NCBI GenBank assembly: GCA_963725185.1 | Contig: CAVRXO010000003.1 | Span: 682,001-746,000 of the forward strand | Direction: 5' to 3' | Length of the DNA: 64,000 nt | Source: VAZQ01 sp963725185 | Lineage (GTDB): Bacteria > Pseudomonadota > Alphaproteobacteria > Rhizobiales > Xanthobacteraceae | Position numbers and translations under genes: made by a program | Notes under the pieces: generated by a model | Seen by the model: the letters and a program-made list of their open reading frames with translations, nothing else | The model's database searches: none | Told to the model about the DNA's origin: nothing | Shown: piece by piece, positions 18,288-27,749 of the stretch | How positions within the stretch are numbered: the stretch's first letter is position 1 | How the letters are laid out: every line of letters begins with the position of its first letter

Positions 18288-20888
18288 ATGCTGAAAGCCC
18301 ACCTTGCCTTCATAGTCGGTAATTGCCGCCGCCACGCGTGGTCCATCATCGCACTCGCAGCCGTATTGGCGGTCGTCTCCGGCGCCTACGCGTCTCGCCA
18401 CTTCGCCATCGACACCGACATCAACCGCCTCATCTCGCCTGATTTGCCTTGGCGCCAGCAAGAGCTGGCATTTTCTCGGGCGTTTCCCCAGCAAAACGGC
18501 ACGATTTTCGCCGTGGTCGATGCGCCCACGAGCGAGCTTGCGAGCCAGGCCGCCACGGCGCTGACGCAGCGGTTGTCGGGACGAGACGATCTGTTCCAGG
18601 CCGTGGAGGAGCCGCAAAACAGCCGGCTGTTCGTGCGCGACGGATTGTTGTTCCTGGCGACCGACGAACTCGAGCGCAGCCTCGGCGGGATCACAGAGGC
18701 GCAACCTCTGCTGCAGACCCTGGTAACCGATCAGAACCTGCGCGGCTTGCAACAAGTCCTCTCGCTCGGGCTGACCGGCGTTCAAGTCAAGCGCATCACG
18801 CTCGACGCCATGACGCATACTTTGTCAATGGCCGCCGTCACGCTGGAAGATGTGCTGACGGGCCGTCCCGCAAGCTTCTCCTGGCAGGAAATGATTCGCG
18901 GTGAGCCGCCCCAACCGGGCGATCTGCGTCGTTACATCCAGATCCGGCCGGTGCTTGACTTCGCCTCCCTCGAGCCCGGCCAGAGGGCGACGCAAGCGAT
19001 CAGGCAGGCCGCCGCCGATCTCAAGCTCGATACGCAATACCAGGCCAGGGTGCGGCTGACCGGTCCGGTGCCGATCCAGGACGAGGAATTTGCCACCCTG
19101 AAGGAGAACGCCCTGCCGAACGCGATCGGCACGATCGTCGTCGTGCTTGCCATCCTGTGGCTCGCGCTCAAATCGCCAAAGATCATATTGGCCGTTTTCA
19201 TCAGCATCTCCGTCGGCTTGGTCATCACACTTGCGCTCGGGCTGTGGCTTGTCGGCGCGCTCAATCCGATCTCGATCGCGTTCGCGGTATTGTTCATCGG
19301 GATCGGCGTGGATTTCGGCATCCAGTTCGGCGTCCGCTACCGGGCGGAGCGCTACGAAAACGGCGATCTCTCGGTCGCGCTGGTCAACACGGCGAGGAGC
19401 GTCGGCGTCCCGCTCACGCTCGCGGCTGCCACGACGGCCGCCGGCTTTTTCTCATTCCTGCCCACGGCCTATGGCGGCTTTTCCGAGCTCGGCGAGATCG
19501 CCGGGGTCGGCATGATCGTCGCCTATCTTGCCAGCATCACGCTCCTTCCCGCACTGTTGCGGGTGCTCAACCCGCCCGGCGAAAAGGAGCCGCTCGGCTT
19601 TCGCGCGCTCGCCCCGATTGATCGCTTTTCCGAGCGCCACCGCGGCGCGATCATCGCCGGCACCTTGGCGGTCGTCATCGGCGGGCTGCCGCTCCTGTAT
19701 TTTCTGCGGTTCGACTTCAACCCCATGAACCTGCGGAGCCCGAAGGCCGAGTCGATTGCGACCTATCTGGACCTGCGCCGCGATCCCGCCACCGGTGCAA
19801 GCGCGATCGACATTCTGGCGCCTTCGCTGGCCGTGGCCAGAGACATGGCCGAGCGAGTGTCGCGGGTGCCGGAGGTCTTGCGCGCGATGACGCTGGACAG
19901 CTTCATACCGGGCGATCAGGAGCCAAAGCTCGCGGCGATCCAAAAAGCCGCCACAGTGCTCGACCCCGCGCTCGCTCAAGCCGCCCATCCGCCTCCATCC
20001 GACGAGGACGATGTGGCGGCACTCCGTGTCGGCGCAAATGCGCTGATCCAGACGGCAGGCGACGACACCGGGCCGGGCGCCGACGCCGCCCGGCGTCTCG
20101 CCGCGGCCATGTCGCGGCTCGCGACGGCCGATGCGGCCATGCGCGCCAAGGCGGAAGCAGTATTCATCTCCCCGCTCAAGACCTCGCTCGACGCGCTGCG
20201 AAACTTGCTGCAGGCGGAGCCGGTCAACGAGCAGAACATCCCGCCGGACTTCGCGGCCGACTGGGTCAAGCCGGACGGCCAAGCGCGGGTGCAGGTCTTT
20301 CCGCGAGGCGATCCCAATGACAACGACGTGCTGCGGCGGTTCGCGCAGGCCGTTCTGGCCGTCGAGCCGACCGCGAGCGGCGGCCCGATTTCGATTCTGC
20401 AATCGGGCTACACCGTGACCCACGCATTCATGCAAGCGGGGTTCACGGCGTTGATCTCCATCGCGGTCATGCTGTGGATCACGCTGCGGCGGATCGGCGA
20501 TGTCCTGCTGACCCTCATACCGCTGTTGTTGGCGGGGGCGCTCACGCTCGAAATCTGCGTCGTGATCGGAATGCCGCTCAACTTCGCAAATATCATTGCC
20601 TTGCCGCTGTTGCTCGGCGTCGGCGTGGCTTTCAAGATCTACTACATCATGGCGTGGCGGGCCGGCCAGACCAACCTCCTGGAATCGAGCCTCACGCGCG
20701 CCGTCATTTTCAGCGCGGCCACCACCGCAACAGCCTTCGGCAGCCTGTGGCTGTCGAGCCATCCGGGCACGTCCAGTATGGGCAAGTTGCTGACCCTGAC
20801 GCTCGCCTGCACGATGCTGGCCGCAGTGGGGTTCCAGCCCCTCTTGATGGGCCCGCCCCGTAAAAAAATCGGCGATAAGCCCGTGTAG
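18288..20888 (+). CDS. hpnN: Hopanoid RND transporter HpnN (MMPL family)
   Basis: 866 residues. Inner-membrane RND-type permease that moves hopanoids toward the outer membrane. An N-terminal hydrophobic helix is followed by a periplasmic domain, a first TM block (about 265-425, with FAVLFIGIGVDFGIQFGVRYR), a TM around 445-465, a second periplasmic domain and a C-terminal TM block (about 715-855, LPLLLGVGVAFKIYYIMAWR). The paired MMPL halves and length match HpnN. No squalene-hopene cyclase or other hpn gene is in the window, so the gene sits apart from a hopanoid locus. Confidence 0.88.
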   Translation: MLKAHLAFIVGNCRRHAWSIIALAAVLAVVSGAYASRHFAIDTDINRLISPDLPWRQQELAFSRAFPQQNGTIFAVVDAPTSELASQAATALTQRLSGRDDLFQAVEEPQNSRLFVRDGLLFLATDELERSLGGITEAQPLLQTLVTDQNLRGLQQVLSLGLTGVQVKRITLDAMTHTLSMAAVTLEDVLTGRPASFSWQEMIRGEPPQPGDLRRYIQIRPVLDFASLEPGQRATQAIRQAAADLKLDTQYQARVRLTGPVPIQDEEFATLKENALPNAIGTIVVVLAILWLALKSPKIILAVFISISVGLVITLALGLWLVGALNPISIAFAVLFIGIGVDFGIQFGVRYRAERYENGDLSVALVNTARSVGVPLTLAAATTAAGFFSFLPTAYGGFSELGEIAGVGMIVAYLASITLLPALLRVLNPPGEKEPLGFRALAPIDRFSERHRGAIIAGTLAVVIGGLPLLYFLRFDFNPMNLRSPKAESIATYLDLRRDPATGASAIDILAPSLAVARDMAERVSRVPEVLRAMTLDSFIPGDQEPKLAAIQKAATVLDPALAQAAHPPPSDEDDVAALRVGANALIQTAGDDTGPGADAARRLAAAMSRLATADAAMRAKAEAVFISPLKTSLDALRNLLQAEPVNEQNIPPDFAADWVKPDGQARVQVFPRGDPNDNDVLRRFAQAVLAVEPTASGGPISILQSGYTVTHAFMQAGFTALISIAVMLWITLRRIGDVLLTLIPLLLAGALTLEICVVIGMPLNFANIIALPLLLGVGVAFKIYYIMAWRAGQTNLLESSLTRAVIFSAATTATAFGSLWLSSHPGTSSMGKLLTLTLACTMLAAVGFQPLLMGPPRKKIGDKPV

Positions 20889-20911
20889 CGCCAAGCCCGA
20901 ACTCTCGGAAC

Positions 20912-21005
20912 GTAGGGCGCAATCGCTTTATTGCGCCGTCGGCCTCGCCAAACGACACACGCCCAGGATCCCGCCGAACGGCGCAATAAAGCGATTGCGC
21001 CCTAC
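20912..21005. repeat. Long perfect inverted repeat (GTAGGGCGCAATCGC family)
   Basis: 27-bp perfect arms. The left arm begins GTAGGGCGCAATCGCTTTAT (20912-20938) and the right arm ends GATTGCGCCCTAC (20979-21005), separated by 40 bp. It lies between convergent genes and could terminate both, but its size and sequence fit an intergenic palindromic repeat family. Confidence 0.9.
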
Positions 21006-21006
21006 A

Positions 21007-21243
21007 TCACGATGCCAGGCTTGTCGGCGCCACCTCTTCGATCACGAAGCGGTAGGTGCGGCCGTGGTCGCAAGCCCACCAGCCGTCATAGTGCTCGTCG
21101 TAACCGTAATCGCCGCTGCAGCGCGAGGCGTCGAACTCGGCCAGCGCCATGGCGTCGTCCCGCAGGTCGTAAAGCGGCTGCAGCGGCCGGCGCGCGACCA
21201 CGCGGCCGTCGCCGCTGAACTCCATGCGAACGATTTGAAACAT
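21007..21243 (-). CDS. Small conserved hypothetical protein
   Basis: 78 residues, MFQIVRMEFSGDGRVVARRP..., rich in acidic and aromatic residues (DYGYDEHYDGWWACDHGRTY). No signal peptide or membrane segment. It resembles short uncharacterised Bradyrhizobium proteins with a WWACD-like core. Its last codons abut the inverted repeat at 20912. Confidence 0.65.
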   Translation of the reverse strand: MFQIVRMEFSGDGRVVARRPLQPLYDLRDDAMALAEFDASRCSGDYGYDEHYDGWWACDHGRTYRFVIEEVAPTSLAS

Positions 21244-21550
21244 GCGACGATCCTTGATTCGAGCTCGATGGACCGCACGCTAATCCGGTTTCTGTAGCAG
21301 GATTTTGACACCTGCCGCGAATTCAGCGCGGCCGCGGTCACATCGGAAACACGAATTTTTGAGCCCGACGGGCGGCGACGAACGATCTAAGTCGCGCCGG
21401 CGGAGTAATCGATCGGAAACCCTGTGAAAGCGAAAACCGACGCGTGACCGGCATGAGAACAGATCGTCAAGCATGCAACCTTAGGATTGCGGCCACCACA
21501 TCGCGAGCGCGCGCGTTGCTCCAGCGGCCATGCAGACAAGGATACGAGCC

Positions 21551-21769
21551 ATGAACTATCGAGTCGCCTCCGACCTCACGGGAGCCGTTATCGGCCGCAA
21601 GGAGTTCCGTCCCCACCTCGTCTGCAGCTGGACGCTCGACCCCGCCTCCCATCGCCTGTCGTGCGCGTGGGCGCCGCCCGCGGCCGGATGGAACGTCGCG
21701 TTCTTGTCGCCTCGCGTCGCTGCAACGGCCTTGAGCGCCGGATTGGCGCGGGCGATGGCGCGAGCCTAG
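21551..21769 (+). CDS. Small hypothetical protein
   Basis: 72 residues from ATG 21551 (MNYRVASDLTGAVIGRKEFRP). It contains LVCSWTLDPASHRLSCAW, reminiscent of short Bradyrhizobium ORFs with a CxW...DP.s.RL.C.W pattern. The ribosome-binding site is weak (acgagcc). Function unknown; it could be a chance frame. Confidence 0.45.
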   Translation: MNYRVASDLTGAVIGRKEFRPHLVCSWTLDPASHRLSCAWAPPAAGWNVAFLSPRVAATALSAGLARAMARA

Positions 21770-22230
21770 GCGAGGAATCCGCCGGAAAATTTGAACATCG
21801 CCCGGCTCGGAAAGAGCCGATCGCATGGCGATCGTCAGGGCTTTTGCCGTCGCGGCTTGTCCCTGGATGCGGTCGGGCAGTCGAGTGGTCGCTCCCGAGG
21901 CGTCGCTCGCCGCACCCGTCCAGGACGAGCACGAACGCGGCGCCGCCCGGCTGCCGGACACACGCCTTCGCGCTCGGTCAGGACTCGCGCTATCCAATCA
22001 ACAAGAGATTTCCGTGGTGCTTTTGTCATGCATGACAGTAAAGCACGCGACATCTGTCATCCGAATGACAGTTGCATCACGCAAGCCCGCGGAAATGCTT
22101 AATAGTGCCGCGGCGGTCGTGCAGGAAGCCCTGTTCCGACGAAATTCCGTTCCAAGGAATTCCCGCGCAGTGAAGACCGCAAGATGATCGCTGCGCAGCG
22201 CCAGCCGGACCGCACCCAAACGGTGCCCGT
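21770..22230. other. Intergenic stretch with dyads
   Basis: 461 bp between the small ORF and the 3' end of the GGDEF-EAL gene. A stem-loop CGGCTC-ggaaa-GAGCCG near 21811 and a dyad CTGTCAT-CCGA-ATGACAG near 22053 are visible. A second ATGACAG is at about 22030. No credible coding frame. Confidence 0.4.
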
Positions 22231-24708
22231 TTAGGCGACCTTGGCCCAATCGCGCGTGAGCGCGAGGAGCGCGGCAAGCTCCGCCGCCGGACGCGGCGGG
22301 CTGAACAGAAAGCCTTGCGCCTCGGTGCAGCCTTCGGCCCGCAAGCGTTCGAGTTGCTCGCGCGTTTCAACGCCCTCGGCCGTCGTCGAAATGCCGAGGC
22401 TGGCGCCGAGCCCGGTCACCGCGCGGATGATCGCCATGCAGTCGGGACGTTCGGCCAGATCGCGCACGAAGGAGCGGTCGATCTTGATCTTGTCGAACGG
22501 AAAGCTGCGCAGATAGCTCAAGCTCGAATAACCGGTGCCAAAATCATCCATCGAGATCCGCGCGCCGAGCGCGCGCAATTGATGGAGGATGGCAAGGTTG
22601 GCTTCGGTCTCGCCGAGCAGCACGGATTCGGTGATCTCGAGCTCGAGCCGATGCGGCGGCAGGCCCGAATAAGCGAGCGCGCTCAAGACCGCCTGCACGA
22701 CGCTGCGGGTACGAAACTGCGCGGGCGACAGATTGACCGCGATCTTGAGATCGCCGGGCCAGCGCGCGGCTTCGGTGCAGGCCCGCCGCAGCACCCATTC
22801 GCCGAGCGGCGCGATCAGGCCGATCTCTTCGGCCAGCCCAATGAACTCGCTCGGCAATACCATCCCGCGCTCGGGGTGATGCCAACGCAAAAGCGCCTCG
22901 AAGCCGCTGATGCGATCGCCATCCAGGTTGATCAGCGGCTGATAATGCAGATCGAACTCGCCGTTGGCGAAGGCCTTGCGCAAATCGAGCTCGAGGATGC
23001 GCCGCGCCTGGATGCGGCGGTCCATCTCCGCCTCGAAGAAATGGGCGCTGCCGCGCTCGGTCTTGGCGCGGTAGAGCGCCATGTCGGCGTTGCGCAGCAG
23101 GATGTCGGCGGCGTCGCCGTCGTTTGGCGCCAGCGCAATCCCGATGCTCGCCCCGATGACGACCTCGTGGCACTGGATGTCGTAATTGGCGCTGAGCGCG
23201 GCGATCAGCTTGGCGGCGAGATCGCTCGCTTCGCTCGGGCGCTCGATATTCATCTGTATGACCGCGAACTCATCGCCGCCGAGCCGCGAGACCAGGTCGC
23301 AATCGCGCAGATTGTGCTTGAGGCGCTCGGCGACGACGCGCAGCAGATCGTCGCCGATCGGATGGCCAAGCGTATCGTTGACGCTCTTGAAATGATCGAG
23401 ATCGAGGCAATGCACGGCGAGCAAGCCGCCGCGGCGGCCGAGTTGCGCCAGGGCGGCGTCGAGACGTTCGCGGAACAGCACGCGGTTGGGCAAGCCGGTC
23501 AGCGCGTCGTGTTGCGCCATATAGGCAATGCGCGCCTCGGCCTGCTTGCGCTCGGTGACGTCGACGATGGCGACCATCACGGCCTGGCGACCGGCGAAGG
23601 CGAGCCGGCGCGCGTAGGTGATGACCTCGATTTCCTGATTGTCCGCCTTGATGTGACGCCAAGTACGATCCGAATAATAGCTGTTGCCGATGGTCCGGGC
23701 GATCGAGCAATGCAGCTCGCGCTCGTCCTCGGGACAGAGGTCGTGTAGCGTCATGGCCGCGAAGCGCTCCCGCGAATAGCCATAATGGCCCACCGCCGCG
23801 GCGTTCACGGCGGCGAACCGCAGCGTCTCGGGATCGTAAAGCCACATCGGCACCGGATTGTCGTCGAACAGGAGCCGAAAGGACTCTTCGCGGCGCTTGA
23901 TCTCGGTGACGTCCGTCAAGGTGGTCGAGATCAGATCGCCGGCGGCCGCCACGCTCACGCTGAGATGGATCTCGTTGCCGTCGATCGTGACCGGCAGCTC
24001 GAATTGCTGATTCTGCGTGGTCGCCAGCACGGCGAACAGCTTTGCGAGCATGGCCGGCGTGATCAATTCATGCTTGAGCTCGGAGAGATAGGACCATTGC
24101 AGATCGTCGGCCGACCCGCCCAGCAGGCGCAGCGCTCCGGAGTTGAACGCCACCACCTGGAAATCGTAGGGCACGCCTTCGGTGTCGCGCACCGCCGCGA
24201 GCGCCAGGATGCCCTCCTGCGTCGACCGGAAAATCGTGTCGACCAGATTGAACGGGGTTCCGACCTCGGAAATATGCACCGCCAGCAGCGTCGCTCCCCA
24301 GCGGCACCAGAGCGGCAGCACCAGGAGCTCGAACGTCTCCACCATTCCGCCGCGCACGCGGCGGGCATGCTCGCATTCGGGCTGGCTGCTCTTGAGCGCG
24401 CGCTCGAGCGTCGAAACCAATGGACCGGCAAATTCCTTGGTCAGCTGGGAAACGTGCTTGCCGTCGGTGTCCGAGCCCAACCAAGCATGAACGCCGCGCC
24501 CGCAACGCAGCACCTTGAAGGTATCGGGCGAATGGCCTTCCACAACCAGCAGGCGATCGGCCAGGCGACCGAGACTGCCGAGAACGATGTCCTCGTACGC
24601 CGGCAGCGTTTTGCCCGGTGCGATCCCGGCTTGCCATTTGCGGCGAAAGATCGCGGCCTCGAGCGAGCACGCCGGCGGAACTTGGTTGGGCCTGAGCAAC
24701 GCCGACAT
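22231..24708 (-). CDS. PAS-GGDEF-EAL cyclic-di-GMP signalling protein
   Basis: 825 residues, cytoplasmic (no TM or signal seen). The N-terminal region carries at least two PAS-like segments, one around 285-390 with LFDDNPVPMWLYDPETLRFAAVN and the linker IVDVTERKQAEARI. The GGDEF domain has an intact RLGGDEF at about 476, with an RxxD inhibitory site (RDCD) five residues upstream. The EAL domain starts EALLRWHH at about 603 and retains DDFGTGYSSLSYL and ITESVL. Both diguanylate cyclase and phosphodiesterase activities look possible. Transcribed alone. Confidence 0.93.
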   Translation of the reverse strand: MSALLRPNQVPPACSLEAAIFRRKWQAGIAPGKTLPAYEDIVLGSLGRLADRLLVVEGHSPDTFKVLRCGRGVHAWLGSDTDGKHVSQLTKEFAGPLVSTLERALKSSQPECEHARRVRGGMVETFELLVLPLWCRWGATLLAVHISEVGTPFNLVDTIFRSTQEGILALAAVRDTEGVPYDFQVVAFNSGALRLLGGSADDLQWSYLSELKHELITPAMLAKLFAVLATTQNQQFELPVTIDGNEIHLSVSVAAAGDLISTTLTDVTEIKRREESFRLLFDDNPVPMWLYDPETLRFAAVNAAAVGHYGYSRERFAAMTLHDLCPEDERELHCSIARTIGNSYYSDRTWRHIKADNQEIEVITYARRLAFAGRQAVMVAIVDVTERKQAEARIAYMAQHDALTGLPNRVLFRERLDAALAQLGRRGGLLAVHCLDLDHFKSVNDTLGHPIGDDLLRVVAERLKHNLRDCDLVSRLGGDEFAVIQMNIERPSEASDLAAKLIAALSANYDIQCHEVVIGASIGIALAPNDGDAADILLRNADMALYRAKTERGSAHFFEAEMDRRIQARRILELDLRKAFANGEFDLHYQPLINLDGDRISGFEALLRWHHPERGMVLPSEFIGLAEEIGLIAPLGEWVLRRACTEAARWPGDLKIAVNLSPAQFRTRSVVQAVLSALAYSGLPPHRLELEITESVLLGETEANLAILHQLRALGARISMDDFGTGYSSLSYLRSFPFDKIKIDRSFVRDLAERPDCMAIIRAVTGLGASLGISTTAEGVETREQLERLRAEGCTEAQGFLFSPPRPAAELAALLALTRDWAKVA

Positions 24709-24830
24709 GCCGCCTCATGCATCTGTGTTCTATTGTTGGTCGGCTTATAGACAGAGTTGCATTTAAGCGAGGTTAAAAAGGCCCCCTGTCACATAGCGAC
24801 GGTTTTATGACAACGCGAGATGTTGCTGGG

Positions 24831-24985
24831 AGGGTCGGGTTGGCGAGCCGCCGAAGCTTCAATAGCTTGGCAACGTCGACGCCGGTTAACGCGACATCGG
24901 CGCCAACGCGGGCGGATGTCGGATTACGCGCGGTAGGGTTTCCAAACAAACAACGGCGATGGCCCGCGCGATTCCAACCTACGCG
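24831..24985. repeat. Diverged REP-like palindromic element, copy B
   Basis: Begins GGGTCGGGTTGGCG, holds an inner AACGCGACATC...GATGTCGGATTACGCG hairpin and ends GCGCGATTCCAACCTACG. It matches the design of copy A but is eroded. It lies between the start of the GGDEF-EAL gene (24708) and the end of the Mo-subunit gene (24979). The intergenic gap is otherwise featureless. Confidence 0.7.
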
Positions 24986-27267
24986 CCCGGCCCGGCCGCC
25001 TCGTCCAACAACTTCAGCAGCCGCGGCGGCGACATGGGCAACGATTGCGGGCGCACCCCGGTGGCGGCGCCGATGGCGTTGGCGATGGCCGCCATCGTGG
25101 GCACCACCGGCACCTCGCCGACGCCGCGCAATCCAAACGGATGGCGCGGATTGGGAACCTCGACGATCTCGGTGCCGATCATCGGAACATCGGAGGCGAC
25201 CGGCATGCGATAATCCAGGAAGCTCGCATTCTGCAGCCGGCCGTCGTCGCCGTAGAAATATTCCTCGTTGAGCGCCCAGCCGATGCCCTGCACGGCACCG
25301 CCCTGGTATTGGCCCTCGACCTGGAGCGGATGGATCGCCTTGCCGGCATCCTCGACTACCGTGTAGCGCCTGATGTCGACCCGCCCGGTCTCGCGATCCA
25401 CTTCCACATCGACGATATGCAGCCCGAACCCCGGGCCCGCGCCGGTCACGCACATCTCGGAATGGCCCGCGATGGCGCCGTGCGTCACCATGGTCTTGGC
25501 GGCGATCTCCGCGATCGACAGCGGCGCGAAGGTGCCGACATTCGAGCTCGCCGGCCGGCAATGGCCGTCCTCGAACGTCACCGCTTCCTCCGGCACCCCC
25601 CAGATTCCGGCCGCGCGCTTGCACAGCTCGGCGATCGCCTTGCGAGCGGAATCGACGATCACCATGCCGGTCGAGAAGGTGGTGCGGCTGCCGGCGGTGA
25701 CCCGGTTGAAGCCGAGCGAGCTGGTATCCGCCATGATGGCCCGCACCTTGTCCACCGGGATGCCGAGCTCCTCGGCCGCCATCATGCTGATGGCAATGCG
25801 CGAGCCGGCCACGTCGGTGGTGCCGAGGCTCAGCGTCACCGAGCCGTCGATGGCGATGTTCAGGCTGCCCGCCGTCTCGCCGGCCTTGTTGAACCAGAAC
25901 CCGGCCGCGACGCCGCGGCCTTGGCCCGCCGGCACCGGCGAATTGTAATGCTCGCAGGCCTTGGCGGCCTTGAGCGTCTCGACAAAGCCGATCGGCCCGA
26001 AGGTTTCGCCGTAGAGCGTCTTGTAGCCTTCGGCCGCCGCGTTCTTGAGACGAAAATCGATCGGATCCATGCCGATCTTGCGCGCCAGCTCGTCGATCAC
26101 GCCTTCGACCGCGAACACCACCTGCGGCACGCAGGGCGCGCGGAACGAATTCACCTTCGGCCGGTTCGAGACCACCTCGTAGGAGACCGTCTTGACGTTC
26201 TTGAGATTGTAGCGCGTGAACATCGCCTGCGGAGCGTTGGCGAACATCGAGCCGGTGAAGGCGCCGGTCTGGAACACGAGTTCGGCCTCGGCGGCGGTGA
26301 TGATGCCGTCGCGGGTCACCCCCATCTTGACGCGCGAATGGGTGCCGGCGACCGGGCCGGTGGCGCGGAAGACTTCCGCCCGGGTGAGCGTGATCTTCAC
26401 CGGCCGCTTGGCCTTGCGGGCCAGCAGCACCGCCACCGGCTCCGCGTAGAAGCCGGTCTTGCCGCCGAAGCCGCCGCCCATCTCCGACTGGGTCACCCGG
26501 ATCTTGGCCGAATCGATCTTGAGAATGTCGGACAGCCGGTCGCGGAAGACCCACGGACCCTGGGTGCAGCACCACAGCTCGATCTGGCCGTCCTCGGTCG
26601 CGGTCGCCACGCACGCCTGCGGCTCGATATAGCCCTGGTGCATCGGCTTGGTGTCGTATTCGCGCTCGACGATGATGTCGGCTTGCGCAAATCCGGCCGC
26701 GACGTCGCCCATGGCGAGATCGAGCCGCTCGATCACGTTGCTGGCTTGATCGGCGCCCTTGATGCCCTTGGTGCGGACATGCCCGTGCAGGATCGGCGCG
26801 CCCGGCTGCATGGCGGCGACCGGGTCGATCACGTGCGGCAGCACCTCGTATTCGACCCTGATCAGTTTCAGGGCCTGCTTGGCGATCGCCTCGCTCACCG
26901 CCGCGACGGCGGCGACCGGGTGACCGTCATAGAGCGCCTTCTCGCGCGCCATTGCGTTGCGGCTCATGTCGCCGCCGGCGGTTCCCGGCTTCATTTCGGG
27001 GAAATCCTCGCGCGTCACCACCGCCTTGACGCCCGGCAGCCGCACCGCCTGCGACACGTCGATCGACTTGATCATGGCGTGGGCATGCGGGCTGCGCAGA
27101 ATCTTGCCGACCAGCATTCCGGGCAGGAACAGGTCGGCGCCGAACTTCGCGCGCCCCGTCACCTTGTCGATGCCGTCGTGCTTGACCGGCGAGGTCCCGA
27201 CGATCTTGAGCTTGCGGTCGCGGTTGTAGCCGCTCTTCTCCAGAATTGAGGGCGCGCTCGTGCTCAT
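24979..27267 (-). CDS. Xanthine dehydrogenase family molybdopterin-binding subunit
   Basis: 762 residues, cytoplasmic type (no signal). The ATG at 27267 follows AGGAGAGACCCC and overlaps the [2Fe-2S] stop by 4 bp. Mo-hydroxylase motifs: GRAKFGADLFLPGML near the N terminus, QSEMGGGFGGKTGF, the loop NSFRAPCVPQ and the catalytic glutamate in RGVGEVPVVPTMAAIANAI. The NSFRAPC loop differs from the CO-dehydrogenase AYRCSFR motif, so a CO-oxidising function is unlikely. Substrate unknown. Last gene of the FAD-[2Fe-2S]-Mo operon. Confidence 0.93.
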   Translation of the reverse strand: MSTSAPSILEKSGYNRDRKLKIVGTSPVKHDGIDKVTGRAKFGADLFLPGMLVGKILRSPHAHAMIKSIDVSQAVRLPGVKAVVTREDFPEMKPGTAGGDMSRNAMAREKALYDGHPVAAVAAVSEAIAKQALKLIRVEYEVLPHVIDPVAAMQPGAPILHGHVRTKGIKGADQASNVIERLDLAMGDVAAGFAQADIIVEREYDTKPMHQGYIEPQACVATATEDGQIELWCCTQGPWVFRDRLSDILKIDSAKIRVTQSEMGGGFGGKTGFYAEPVAVLLARKAKRPVKITLTRAEVFRATGPVAGTHSRVKMGVTRDGIITAAEAELVFQTGAFTGSMFANAPQAMFTRYNLKNVKTVSYEVVSNRPKVNSFRAPCVPQVVFAVEGVIDELARKIGMDPIDFRLKNAAAEGYKTLYGETFGPIGFVETLKAAKACEHYNSPVPAGQGRGVAAGFWFNKAGETAGSLNIAIDGSVTLSLGTTDVAGSRIAISMMAAEELGIPVDKVRAIMADTSSLGFNRVTAGSRTTFSTGMVIVDSARKAIAELCKRAAGIWGVPEEAVTFEDGHCRPASSNVGTFAPLSIAEIAAKTMVTHGAIAGHSEMCVTGAGPGFGLHIVDVEVDRETGRVDIRRYTVVEDAGKAIHPLQVEGQYQGGAVQGIGWALNEEYFYGDDGRLQNASFLDYRMPVASDVPMIGTEIVEVPNPRHPFGLRGVGEVPVVPTMAAIANAIGAATGVRPQSLPMSPPRLLKLLDEAAGPGA

Positions 27268-27749
27268 GGGGTCTCTCCTCTCATCTCCTTGGCGGCGGCC
27301 TGCACGGAACGTACGATCTTGTCGTAGCCGGTGCAGCGGCAGAGATTGCCCGCCAGCCAATAGCGAATCTCGGTCTCGGTCGGATCCGGGTTGCGTTCCA
27401 GGAGCGCCTTGGCGGCGATCAGGATGCCGGGCGTGCAAATGCCGCATTGCAGGCCGTTGAGCTCGAGGAAATTGCGCTGCAGCGGATGCAGCTCGGCCCC
27501 GTTGGCCATGCCCTCGATGGTCTCGATCCTGGTGCCCTCGGCTTCGACCGCGAGCACCAGGCAGGAGCAGATCATGACCCCGTCCACCATCACGGTGCAG
27601 GCGCCGCAATCGCCGGTCGCACAACCCTCCTTGGTTCCGCTGAGCATCAACTCGTCGCGCAGGACGTCGAGCAAGGTCTGCTGCGGCTCGCACAGGAACT
27701 CGCATTCGTCGCCATTGATGGTCGCGCTCACGTGATATTTCTTGCTCAT
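27264..27749 (-). CDS. [2Fe-2S] subunit of the xanthine-dehydrogenase-type enzyme
   Basis: 161 residues. First cluster GCATGDCGACTVMVDG with Cys at ICSCLV. Second cluster CGICTPGILIAAKALL and CRCTGYDKIV. The spacing is that of CoxS/XdhC-type small subunits. It overlaps the FAD-subunit stop (27746) and the Mo-subunit start (27267) by 4 bp each, so translation is coupled. Confidence 0.95.
   Translation of the reverse strand: MSKKYHVSATINGDECEFLCEPQQTLLDVLRDELMLSGTKEGCATGDCGACTVMVDGVMICSCLVLAVEAEGTRIETIEGMANGAELHPLQRNFLELNGLQCGICTPGILIAAKALLERNPDPTETEIRYWLAGNLCRCTGYDKIVRSVQAAAKEMRGETP

Noticed and set aside
17398..18349. Upstream open frames including the repeated IQDLSIQDLS peptide
   Set aside because: This is the 15-bp tandem repeat read in frame; the real [2Fe-2S] protein begins at the GTG with a ribosome-binding site.
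19452..20894. 480-codon minus-strand frame opposite hpnN
   Set aside because: Shadow of the hpnN coding sequence; no motif and no ribosome-binding site.
26100..26520. CO dehydrogenase large subunit (coxL)
   Set aside because: The active-site loop reads NSFRAPC rather than AYRCSFR, so a general Mo-hydroxylase call is safer.
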